From assembly GCA_944390105.1 (NCBI GenBank), contig CALXOV010000004.1, forward strand, positions 1 through 45,640: DNA of 45,640 nucleotides, in the 5' to 3' direction. The notes beneath the pieces were generated by a model, which worked only from the letters and a program-made list of their open reading frames with translations, made no database searches and had not been told where the DNA came from. The translations under genes were made by a program, and so were the position numbers. This document shows, piece after piece, positions 1 to 7,444 of the stretch (position 1 is its first letter; the number at the start of each line of letters is the position of its first letter). This DNA comes from an uncultured Succinivibrionaceae bacterium. Its GTDB lineage: Bacteria; Pseudomonadota; Gammaproteobacteria; Enterobacterales; Succinivibrionaceae.

Positions 1-299
1 TTTACCATTTCGTTGGGCAGCAACTGAACCTCAACATTAATGAAAACGCCCTGATCGGTTTGAACAATCAGATCTAAGCGGCACGCCTTTCCATCAAGAC
101 TACGAGAGACGATTTCGCGATCGCAATACTCAAATGAGGCTACCTTAATCTGATTCCCTAGCGGGTAATTCTCAAAAATAGCATTGAGCAGAGAAATTGT
201 GATCTCTTTATTGCTAACCAGCGCCTTGAAAAACACGTCATTTAAGCGGTTATTAACTTGCCGCTGCGAAGAATGCTCCTCCGCTACCAAGTCACTCAT
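1..299 (-). CDS. Rpn-family PD-(D/E)XK nuclease/transposase-like protein, 5' part only
   Basis: The gene starts at 299 and runs off the left edge, so only the first 99 residues are visible. The N-terminus has the family's opening pattern (NRLNDVFFKALVSNKE, then a helix ending SLLNAIFEN). Further on are a DLIV strand and an NVEVQ strand, which supply the Asp and the Glu-x-Gln of the PD-(D/E)XK-type site. Rpn proteins are recombination-promoting nucleases, often mis-named transposases, and usually about 300 residues long. A TATAAT hexamer lies upstream at 333-338 on this strand and a weak GGGA ribosome site precedes the ATG. The protein resembles the truncated gene at the right end of the window in the same regions, so the two are paralogues. 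The family call is firm; the cellular role is unknown. Confidence 0.8.
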   Translation of the reverse strand, partial: MSDLVAEEHSSQRQVNNRLNDVFFKALVSNKEITISLLNAIFENYPLGNQIKVASFEYCDREIVSRSLDGKACRLDLIVQTDQGVFINVEVQLLPNEMV

Positions 300-858
300 A
301 TGTCCATCCCGTCAAAATATTTTCTTTAATCGATTATAACAAAATGGGTATAGCAAACTTCCAAATTACAAAATAAGCTATTAAGGCGAAAATATGCAGA
401 TTTATTAAACAAAGGTTGATAATTGCGGCGCAACGTTCCTTGTTATGTTTACGCATCAAATCTTGGCAAAAAATGTACTTAACCTGCCATAGCATGTCTA
501 CCGACACAGATTTGGGCACCGCGCGACAATTATTCGGCCGCATAGCGGGGTGTTTACACTGACAAGGATTCTACCGCTTTCAGCAAAAAAACGCCTAAAA
601 TGTGGTCAAATAAATGGACGTTTTGGGGTATTTTATGAGGGAGCCTAACAGTGAAGATGCTCCGGACTGGCCATTCTAAACATGCCGTTAGCGCAGAGAC
701 TAAGCACGACACAAGAGCATTGACAAAAATTATCGCGTGATTTTGCTGCAAACATGACGCAGATCCTCCATCTTCAGCGGTAAATGCACTATTATGAAGG
801 CGTGGTCTAAAAATGAACCTAATTTATCCAACATAGACGTTGGATTAAGGATGTTACT
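300..858. other. 559-base gene-free stretch upstream of hpf
   Basis: No convincing gene is seen. The short open frames on the minus strand here have no ribosome site, no recognisable domain and atypical composition. The left edge holds the probable promoter of the rpn-like gene (a TATAAT at 333-338, read leftwards). The right edge holds the hpf leader with a 7-bp hairpin. In many gammaproteobacteria rpoN sits immediately upstream of hpf; here it does not, and no rpoN remnant was recognised. Confidence 0.6.
826..845 (+). promoter_or_regulatory. Hairpin directly 5' of the hpf ribosome binding site
   Basis: ATCCAAC at 826-832 and GTTGGAT at 839-845 form a perfect 7-bp stem with a 6-base loop. 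The stem ends two bases before the AAGG ribosome site at 847-850, and the hpf ATG is at 859. The position suggests an effect on translation initiation or mRNA stability. Protein binding as a DNA palindrome is the alternative. Confidence 0.4.
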
Positions 859-1146
859 ATGCAATTGACTATTCAAGGTATCGGCATCAAAATCACTGAC
901 GCTTTAAATGATTTCGTCAATGATAAATTCAAAAAGCTTGATCGCAAGGCTGACCTGATCAATGCGATTTCCGTAACCTTAACGGTGGATAAATTGGTTC
1001 ACATTGCCAAAGCAGATATTGATGTCAAAGGTAACAGTCTGCATGCCGAGGCCCAAAGCGAAGATATGTATTCGGCGATTGACGCCCTGATTGATAAAGT
1101 GGATCGTCAAATCGTCAAGCATAAGGAAAAGATGAAGCAAGAGTAA
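859..1146 (+). CDS. hpf: Ribosome hibernation promoting factor (short HPF)
   Basis: The product is 95 residues, the same length as E. coli HPF, and is collinear with it. It opens MQLTIQG, has the central strand VTLTVDKL, the conserved DMYSAIDALIDKVDRQ helix and a basic KHKEKMKQE tail. Short HPF binds the 30S decoding region and helps form inactive 100S ribosomes in stationary phase. The ATG has AAGG eight bases upstream, right after a small hairpin. It is followed by a strong terminator at 1174-1199, so ptsN is probably reached by read-through or its own promoter. The neighbours ptsN and rapZ match the E. coli rpoN-hpf-ptsN-rapZ-npr cluster, but rpoN is missing on the 5' side. Identity is near certain. 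Confidence 0.96.
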   Translation: MQLTIQGIGIKITDALNDFVNDKFKKLDRKADLINAISVTLTVDKLVHIAKADIDVKGNSLHAEAQSEDMYSAIDALIDKVDRQIVKHKEKMKQE

Positions 1147-1173
1147 CTGACCTATTTCCAACTTGCTTCAACG

Positions 1174-1199
1174 AAACCCTGCGCTAAGCAGGGTTTTTT
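1174..1199 (+). terminator. Rho-independent terminator after hpf
   Basis: AAACCCTGC (1174-1182) and GCAGGGTTT (1188-1196) form a 9-bp stem with a 5-base loop, continuing into a T run to 1199. It lies 27 bases after the hpf stop and before ptsN, so it may attenuate rather than end the transcript. Confidence 0.88.
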
Positions 1200-1228
1200 G
1201 CGTCAAGCCCTGCGGTAACTAATCACCT

Positions 1229-1840
1229 ATGCACCAAGATTTCACTATTCTGCCACCGACCCTAATCCTAGCGCCGCTGGTATGCTTCAGTAAAAAACGT
1301 CTGTTTGAAGAATTAAGTGAAAGCGCAGGCTTTCTGCTAAAGCTCCCCCCTGCGGCAATTAATCAGGCGTTGTACGCCCGTGAAGCCTCCGGCTCAACCT
1401 TTGTTACTGACGGCATTGCGTTGCCGCATGCGCTGACTGACGGAGCAATGCCGTCGTTGCTTATTGTCTGCATGCTTGATGAAAAAGTCGAATTTCAAGC
1501 CTTAGACAGCGATCTAGCTGCCGTTGACATCGCTTTTGCCTTCTTCTTCTCACCACACAGCAATTTAGATTTCTGTGAAGATATTTTAGAGACCCTCAGT
1601 GAAATTCTGCAGAGTACGGATTTGACTGCCAGCCTGCGCCGCTCACATCATGATGAGGGCAAGATTGCACTGCTGCTGCATAAAATCGACCATCTCTTGG
1701 TTAAAAAACTGCGGCCTGAGCTGCTGACACCTGAAGATGAAAGCGCAGACCATAACGCCACGACCCCGGAAACCGGAAGCAACGTGCACAGTCCGCTGAC
1801 TGAGGATACAGCGCTTGCTGAAGCTGCAGCCTTGCCCTAA
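1229..1840 (+). CDS. ptsN: PTS IIA-like nitrogen-regulatory protein
   Basis: A 203-residue protein with a PTS EIIA type-2 domain over roughly residues 10-155. The phospho-accepting histidine is His67 in the motif GIALPHAL. EIIA-Ntr is the last acceptor of the nitrogen PTS chain (PtsP-NPr-PtsN). It acts by protein binding on potassium transport and phosphate or nitrogen regulation rather than by moving sugar. The family is usually about 150-165 residues. Here about 40 extra residues follow the domain, rich in Thr, Ala and acidic residues and probably disordered. It is followed by rapZ after 30 bases, as in E. coli. npr is not found downstream. The start ATG lacks a strong ribosome site, so a slightly later start is possible. 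Confidence 0.9.
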   Translation: MHQDFTILPPTLILAPLVCFSKKRLFEELSESAGFLLKLPPAAINQALYAREASGSTFVTDGIALPHALTDGAMPSLLIVCMLDEKVEFQALDSDLAAVDIAFAFFFSPHSNLDFCEDILETLSEILQSTDLTASLRRSHHDEGKIALLLHKIDHLLVKKLRPELLTPEDESADHNATTPETGSNVHSPLTEDTALAEAAALP

Positions 1841-1870
1841 GATGCATACACTAGCTGTAAAGGGGTCATC

Positions 1871-2761
1871 ATGACTGAAGATACCTGTAAATTAGTGATC
1901 ATCTCCGGACGCTCGGGCTCGGGCAAGACCGTAGCGTTGCGCGTGCTTGAAGATTTGGGCTATTACTGCATTGATAATCTGCCGGCAATGTTCCTTGAGC
2001 AGCTGACGGCTGTAGCCCCCGCACGCTATCCAAGACTTGCCGTATCGATAGATATTCGCAATATGCCGGATAGTATGGAGTCTTTAGAAGGCTTCTATCA
2101 GCGCCTCAAAAACAATCAAGCCATCAGCAGTACGCTGATTTTCATTGATGCCGATGATGCCGTACTAGTTAAGCGCTACTCCGAAACCCGCCGACTGCAT
2201 CCTCTGTCGCGCCGCAAGCTGTCGCTTGACGAAGCGATTGTACTGGAAAACCGCCTGCTGTCAGACATCGCTGCAATGGCCGATCTGCGCATTGATACCT
2301 CAAGTTTAAGCGTGCATGATCTGGCCACGGAGATCACTACTTTAATGTCAGGACGTCCTGAGCGCAATTTGGTACTGGTGTTTGAATCCTTCGGGTTTAA
2401 AAACGGCATTGCTAAGGATGCAGACTTTGTGTTTGATGCGCGCTTTCTGCCCAATCCTTTCTGGGAGCCGAATCTGCGCAGCCACAGCGGTCTGGAGCAG
2501 TGCGTAAAAGATTTCTTTGCCAAATACCCGCAGGTGGAACACTATATTGATGAAATTGATGGACTGCTGTCCTCCAATCTGCCGGATATTGAAAAAAGCA
2601 GCCGCAGTTATCTGACCGTTGCCATTGGCTGTACCGGCGGATGTCACCGCAGCGTGTTTATTGCGCAGAGCCTGTATGAGCGCTTTTGCAAACGCGGGCT
2701 GAACGTGCAGATCCGCCATCGCGCTTTAGAAAAAAGAGAGCCGCGCTTAAGTACGCTTTAG
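1871..2761 (+). CDS. rapZ: RNase adapter protein RapZ (nucleotide-binding)
   Basis: A 296-residue protein with a P-loop GRSGSGKT at residues 13-20, a strand TLIFIDADD near residue 90 that can serve as Walker B, and the diagnostic C-terminal block IGCTGGCHRSVFIAQS at about 252-267. In E. coli RapZ binds the small RNA GlmZ, delivers it to RNase E and senses glucosamine-6-phosphate, so controlling glmS. The C-terminal domain does the RNA and ligand binding. The start has AAAGGGG at a good distance. The gene converges on rpoH, and their coding ends overlap by 15 bases (2747-2761) with no visible terminator between them. Confidence 0.95.
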   Translation: MTEDTCKLVIISGRSGSGKTVALRVLEDLGYYCIDNLPAMFLEQLTAVAPARYPRLAVSIDIRNMPDSMESLEGFYQRLKNNQAISSTLIFIDADDAVLVKRYSETRRLHPLSRRKLSLDEAIVLENRLLSDIAAMADLRIDTSSLSVHDLATEITTLMSGRPERNLVLVFESFGFKNGIAKDADFVFDARFLPNPFWEPNLRSHSGLEQCVKDFFAKYPQVEHYIDEIDGLLSSNLPDIEKSSRSYLTVAIGCTGGCHRSVFIAQSLYERFCKRGLNVQIRHRALEKREPRLSTL

Positions 2762-3895
2762 TGTAGCGCTGTTGGGTGCTACATCCGCCGGAACAGCTAC
2801 TGCCGCGCCTGCCGCAGCTTTTTTAGCTTTAGTGCTGCCGCGCGGGCGTCCGCGCTTGCGCCCCGCCTGAGGCGTAGTAGTTGCGCCTTTAACCGTCAGC
2901 TGCGGCAAAGCTTGATGCGTAGCCTGTTCTGGCATATCCTGCAGAATAAACTTTTTAATTTTGCTTAATGCAGTGCTTTCAATCTGCCGCACCCGCTCAA
3001 TTGAGACCTTGAGTTCAGAGGAAAGATCCTGCAGCGTAGCCTTATCATCATCCAGCCAGCGGCGTTTAATAATATAGCGGCTACGCTCATCAAGTTCCTG
3101 CAGCGCCTTGCTAAGACGCTTTAATTCCCACGATTCATAATCCCGCTGTTCAAAGTCCTGAGCAAAATTAGAGTTCTCATCCTCAAGATAAGCCGCCGGC
3201 GCCATGATACTACCGGAACCTAGCTTATCGGAACTGCTGTCATCACTGTCTAAATCATAGCCGATATCCTGCCCGGCAAGGCGCGTCTCCATCTCTGCGA
3301 CATCTGTGGCAGAAACCCCCAAATCAGCCGCAACCGCGTCGCGTTCAGCTTCATTAAACCAGCCCAAATGCTTTTTATTCTGCCGCAGCTTAAAGAAGAG
3401 CTTACGCTGTGCCTTCGTGGTGGCCACTTTGACCACACGCCAATTTTTTATCACATAATCGTGAATTTCAGCTTTAATCCAATGTACCGCAAAAGCCGCC
3501 AAGCGGCCGCCGACATCTGGATCAAAGTGGCGCACAGCCTTCATCAGGCCGATATTGCCCTCTTGAATCAGATCAGAAATCGGCAGACCATAGCCGGCAT
3601 AACCGCGGGCAATAGAAACGACTAAACGCAAATGCGACAGAATAAGCTTACGCGCAGCATCTAAATCGCCGTAATCCTTTAAACGCCGCGCCAGACTGCG
3701 CTCATCCTCAATCTCCAGCATCGGCATGGTATTGACGGTCTTAATATAGCTTTCAAGATTGCCCACCGGTGCTAACATCATGCTGCCAGACAGCGCATCA
3801 GCAGTCTGTGCCTCAGACCCGGTCGTATCAGGCGCCGGATCCGCCTGATGCGGCATCATCTCACCAACTTCTGCAGAAAATTCAGGGCTAATCAT
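2747..3895 (-). CDS. rpoH: RNA polymerase heat-shock sigma factor (sigma-32) with AT-hook-like tail
   Basis: The core matches E. coli RpoH from LAPVGNLESYIKTVN through region 2 (RLVVSIARGYAGYGLP, DLIQEGNIGLMKAVR), the RpoH box (KAQRKLFFKLRQNKKHLGW) and region 4 (DLSSELKVSIERVRQIES). It directs polymerase to heat-shock promoters and is normally controlled by DnaK and FtsH. Two features are odd. There is a 25-40 residue N-terminal extension of uncertain length, because the start could be at 3895, 3859 or 3856 and none has a strong ribosome site; reading back to 3946 would overlap cydC. There is also a C-terminal extension of about 65 residues containing RKRGRPRGSTKAKK (2837-2857), an AT-hook-like basic motif absent from E. 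coli RpoH. It is the last gene of the cyd cluster. Confidence 0.92.
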   Translation of the reverse strand: MISPEFSAEVGEMMPHQADPAPDTTGSEAQTADALSGSMMLAPVGNLESYIKTVNTMPMLEIEDERSLARRLKDYGDLDAARKLILSHLRLVVSIARGYAGYGLPISDLIQEGNIGLMKAVRHFDPDVGGRLAAFAVHWIKAEIHDYVIKNWRVVKVATTKAQRKLFFKLRQNKKHLGWFNEAERDAVAADLGVSATDVAEMETRLAGQDIGYDLDSDDSSSDKLGSGSIMAPAAYLEDENSNFAQDFEQRDYESWELKRLSKALQELDERSRYIIKRRWLDDDKATLQDLSSELKVSIERVRQIESTALSKIKKFILQDMPEQATHQALPQLTVKGATTTPQAGRKRGRPRGSTKAKKAAAGAAVAVPADVAPNSATLKRT

Positions 3896-3914
3896 CGAAT
3901 ACTCAATACCAAAC

Positions 3915-5555
3915 TCAAGACTCAAGGCGCTCAAAGCGCAGTACATTGTCGCATAAATTTAGCCCGGCTGCCCGGTGACTGACCATGATAACGCCGCGCC
4001 GTGAATTTAAGATCCGCGTTAAGATGCGTTCTTCCTGCGCTGCATCCAAGCCCTCACCAGGCTCATCTAACAGCAGAAAAGTAGTCGCTTTAAAAAGCGC
4101 CAACGCCAGCGCCAAGCGCCGCGCTTGGCCGCCGGACAAACTCTGCCCCTCCCGCCCGACATAAGCATCTAAGCTACCGTCCAAACCTAAAATAAAATCA
4201 AGGAGCTCCACTTCAGACAGCGCCGATTTAATAGCATCCTCGCTGCAGCCGGGTTTAATTATGGTAAACATTTCACGCACGCTGCCTGAGATAAAGCATG
4301 GCTCCTGCAGACACAGCGTCAGTTCACGATGCAGACTTTCCGGCGATAGCTCTTGTCCTGCAATATCATTATAGACAATGGTGCCGCCTTGCGGCGGGAT
4401 CAGACCGCACAGCGCATGCAGCAGGGTACTTTTACCGCTGCCAAGCGGTCCTTGAATGGCGTAATTGCATTCTGCTCTAAAGGTAAAATTAAAGTCTGTC
4501 AACAACGGAGCGGACGTGGCATCAGGTTGCAGACACAGCTGCTGACAAGTAATGCGCTTAAGTCTACCTGCAAGTTGCTGCGTCCCTTGCTGCCGTTTTG
4601 CTCCCTGCGCCAGCTCATCAATCCGTGCTGCCGCCTGTGCAGTCTCAGGCAGAGACAGCAAGGCAGCACTTAAAGGTTGCAGCCCTTCAAAGCAGGCCAA
4701 AGCGCCGATGGCAAGCATCATGGTCTGCGCTGCACTGATATTAGCAGATAAGTACAAATCCCCTGCCGTCAGGATAATACCAAGAAAACACAGCGCGGAC
4801 ATGACGATGAGCAATGCGGAAGTTAGACCTTCAAGGAAGGTCAGTCGCGCGCGTAAACGCGCAATATCTGCCGCCAGATCAGTAAGCAAAGCCAAACGAT
4901 GCGGCAGCATGCCTAACACCGTCACATCAAAAAGGCCGCGTATAAAATCAGCAGTCTGATTGTGCAGTCTAGTCTCAGCACGGCTTAACTGTAAATTAAG
5001 CTGCTGCCCCCATATGGCAGCTAAAGCGGGGAAAAGCACCCCCGCAGCAGCATAGCACAGCGCAAAGCACAGCACGAGGCTTAAGGAAAAGTAAGCAAGG
5101 ACCGCGCTTACCAAGGCACCGCTTAAAAAAGCGCACACGGATGGCTCAAATTGGCGGATAAAGGCTAGCTCCAGCTTTTCAATATCACTGTGAAGACGGC
5201 GCTCCAGATCGGCTTGCGCAAAGCGCAGTTGGGCATAATGATCAAGCTGCAGCGCGGCGGAAAACAGCGTGGTGCGCAGCTTTTCCATAATAAGAAAAGC
5301 CGCCTGATGCGACAGCAAGCGATCGGCATATCTAAGCGCGGTACGCAAAATGGCCAACAGGCGAATTAAGGCAGAGGGGACAAATAAATTGAGCAAAATG
5401 CCAAATGCGCTGGCCGCCCCCATGGCGGTTAAAAACCAACCAGCCGTCGCCATCAAGCCGATAGAAGCTAAAGATGCACACCATGAGGACAACAGACCTA
5501 ACAAGGCAGCCTGCTGATGGGTGCGCAGCAGGCGTAAAAATTTAACGAGCGCCAA
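3915..5555 (-). CDS. cydC: Heterodimeric cysteine/glutathione ABC exporter subunit CydC
   Basis: A 546-residue ABC exporter half. The first ~300 residues carry six predicted membrane segments. The nucleotide-binding domain has Walker A GPLGSGKST at 369-377, the signature LSGGQARRLALA near 475, Walker B TFLLLDEPGEGLD and the H-loop VSHRAAG. CydDC exports reduced thiols to the periplasm and is required to assemble cytochrome bd. Translation most likely begins at a TTG (5555-5553), because GGAGG lies six bases upstream. That start lies inside the end of cydD (14-base overlap), which implies coupled translation. The order cydABX-cydDC in one operon puts the oxidase and its assembly factor under common control. 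Confidence 0.93.
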   Translation of the reverse strand: MALVKFLRLLRTHQQAALLGLLSSWCASLASIGLMATAGWFLTAMGAASAFGILLNLFVPSALIRLLAILRTALRYADRLLSHQAAFLIMEKLRTTLFSAALQLDHYAQLRFAQADLERRLHSDIEKLELAFIRQFEPSVCAFLSGALVSAVLAYFSLSLVLCFALCYAAAGVLFPALAAIWGQQLNLQLSRAETRLHNQTADFIRGLFDVTVLGMLPHRLALLTDLAADIARLRARLTFLEGLTSALLIVMSALCFLGIILTAGDLYLSANISAAQTMMLAIGALACFEGLQPLSAALLSLPETAQAAARIDELAQGAKRQQGTQQLAGRLKRITCQQLCLQPDATSAPLLTDFNFTFRAECNYAIQGPLGSGKSTLLHALCGLIPPQGGTIVYNDIAGQELSPESLHRELTLCLQEPCFISGSVREMFTIIKPGCSEDAIKSALSEVELLDFILGLDGSLDAYVGREGQSLSGGQARRLALALALFKATTFLLLDEPGEGLDAAQEERILTRILNSRRGVIMVSHRAAGLNLCDNVLRFERLES

Positions 5556-7317
5556 GCGTCACCTCCGTATCGGCTAGCGCTATCAAAGAGGGTCGATGCG
5601 CGGCCACCACTAAGGTATGGCCGCTTTTAAGCCGCTGCAGCGCCGCCGCCAATTCACGCTCAGCGCTTGGATCTAAACTCGCGCTCGGTTCATCTAGCAG
5701 GATAAGCGGTGCTGGATGCAAGAGCGCCCGCGTCAGTGCCAGCAGTCGCGCCTGTCCGCCTGAGATGCCGCCATGATTATCCGCAAGCTTGGTATTCAAA
5801 CCCTGCGGCAACGCGCTAAGCAGTGATGTTGCTCCAGCCATCCGCAGTGCACCAAGAAGCATTTCATCGGAGGCATCCGGACAGGCCACGCGTAAATTAT
5901 CGCGCAGTGTACCGTAGAAAAGATATGGCCGCTGCGGCACAAAGGTATACAGCGCCTGACGCTGTGCCGGATTGAGCTCACTTAAGCTACAGCGGAGCTC
6001 TTGCCTCCTGCCTAAAGGCTGCGCCACGCTTAACGTGAGCGTTATGCTTCCTGTACACGGAGTCAGCAGACCGGCCAGCGCACACAGCACGGTACTTTTA
6101 CCGCTGCCTGAAGGTCCGGACAACACATTAAGCTGCCCGCCGCACAGGCAAAAAGATGCATTCTTAAGTCCGCAGCGTCCATCCGGATAGCGTAGCGTTA
6201 CCTGGGTAAACTCTAGCTTAACGATGGAGCATGCCGCCAGCTGCTGCGGACTTAAGCTTACTGCTGAATTTATCACCGAGCTATGTTGAGCGGTAGGCTT
6301 TAGCGTAGGCGCCAATCCTGTAGCAGGTGCGTTAGCATCATCGTGCCAAGTCGCGACAGAAAGATCTGTAGGCAGCAGCTGTTGTAAGCTCTCGGCCGCC
6401 GCGACAGCACGCTGTTTGGCATGAAAGTTCTGTCCTAAGCGGCGCAATGGCAGAAAGAATTCCGGCGCGCACAACAATACAAACAGCGCATCTGCATATG
6501 AAAAACCCTGCTCGTATACCGCAAAGCCTAGGGTAATAGCGCAGAAGGCCACCCCGACCGTGGCAAAAAACTCCAGCGCAAGCGCCGATAAAAAGGCCAC
6601 GTATAAGATCTGCATCGTCTGTACACGCCAACGCCGACTCATGCGCTGCACCGCTTTAAGTTCTCGTTTACCTAAATCAAAAATAAAGATAAATGGTAAC
6701 TTAGTGAGTGCTTCAAAAAAGCGCGCAGATAGGCGGCGCACCTGCAGCAGCTGCCTGTCATTAAGTTCCTTGGCTTTTTTACCTATGAAAATCATAAAAA
6801 GCGGGATGAGCGGGCACATTAAGGCCAAGCCCAGCGCGCTTAGGGGTGCCACTTGCGCCACAAAGAACAGCACGATCGCCGGCAGCACCATCACTTGTCT
6901 CAAGGTATGGCGATAGGCGGCAAAATACGGGGTAATTGCTGCAGCGATTTCATTTAAAAGAGCCGCTGAACTCGGGCTTAAAGCTGGACTAAAAGGTCCC
7001 AAAGCGGCAGCAGCCTGCAGCATATCGCGACGCACTGCAAACTCGCAGGTATAAGTTAATGCACTGTTTAGTTTGGCAAGCCACAGATGACACAGTAGGC
7101 GCAACAGCAGGCACAGCACAGCGCTGTACCACAACTTAGGATCAGCTGGGGTTTTCGTCAACAGGGTATGCGCAGCACCATGCGCACAATTACTGTAGAA
7201 AAGAACCATGCAGACCGCATCCAACGCAAAAAGGACGGTCTGCTTGATAAGATTGCGCCTTAACTTAAGGCCAAGCGCAGTAAGCAGGCGCGGCGTGGGC
7301 TTTACAGATTTTCCCAC
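5542..7317 (-). CDS. cydD: Heterodimeric cysteine/glutathione ABC exporter subunit CydD
   Basis: A 591-residue ABC exporter half and partner of CydC. Membrane segments fill about the first 310 residues. The ATPase domain has Walker A SGPSGSGKST near residue 405, signature ISGGQARLLALTRALL, Walker B APLILLDEPSASLD and H-loop VAAHRPSL. The most likely start is a GTG at 7317-7315, overlapping the last 16 bases of cydX in another frame, so it is probably translated by coupling to cydX. A Pro/Ala/Thr-rich stretch of about 40 residues separates the membrane part from the ATPase domain. The role (periplasmic thiol export for cytochrome bd maturation) follows from the family and the cyd operon context. 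Confidence 0.92.
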   Translation of the reverse strand: MGKSVKPTPRLLTALGLKLRRNLIKQTVLFALDAVCMVLFYSNCAHGAAHTLLTKTPADPKLWYSAVLCLLLRLLCHLWLAKLNSALTYTCEFAVRRDMLQAAAALGPFSPALSPSSAALLNEIAAAITPYFAAYRHTLRQVMVLPAIVLFFVAQVAPLSALGLALMCPLIPLFMIFIGKKAKELNDRQLLQVRRLSARFFEALTKLPFIFIFDLGKRELKAVQRMSRRWRVQTMQILYVAFLSALALEFFATVGVAFCAITLGFAVYEQGFSYADALFVLLCAPEFFLPLRRLGQNFHAKQRAVAAAESLQQLLPTDLSVATWHDDANAPATGLAPTLKPTAQHSSVINSAVSLSPQQLAACSIVKLEFTQVTLRYPDGRCGLKNASFCLCGGQLNVLSGPSGSGKSTVLCALAGLLTPCTGSITLTLSVAQPLGRRQELRCSLSELNPAQRQALYTFVPQRPYLFYGTLRDNLRVACPDASDEMLLGALRMAGATSLLSALPQGLNTKLADNHGGISGGQARLLALTRALLHPAPLILLDEPSASLDPSAERELAAALQRLKSGHTLVVAAHRPSLIALADTEVTLGAR

Positions 7318-7394
7318 TTCTCAATGATGTGCGTAACGGCAACGGTAAAGGCAATCGCGGCCATTAAACCGACAAACCAGCCTAAATAAATCAT
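7302..7394 (-). CDS. cydX: Cytochrome bd oxidase small subunit CydX
   Basis: A 30-residue single-span membrane protein (MIYLGWFVGLMAAIAFTVAV, then THIIEKWENL) placed between cydB and cydD, exactly where cydX lies in other proteobacteria. CydX is a small subunit that stabilises the heme-bearing CydAB complex. The second of two in-frame ATGs (7394) is chosen because AAGGAG sits seven bases before it but only one base before the upstream ATG at 7400. The stop codon is inside the start of cydD. E. coli CydX is 37 residues, similarly hydrophobic with a Glu in its second half. Sequence identity is low, so the call rests on size, hydropathy and position. Confidence 0.85.
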   Translation of the reverse strand: MIYLGWFVGLMAAIAFTVAVTHIIEKWENL

Positions 7395-7444
7395 GCTCAT
7401 ACTCCTTTTAGCAGGCGGCAGCTGAAGCTGCCGCCACAGCAGAA

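Noticed and set aside
334-751. Two short open frames on the minus strand before hpf
   Set aside because: No ribosome site, no family resemblance and composition unlike the neighbours; treated as non-coding.
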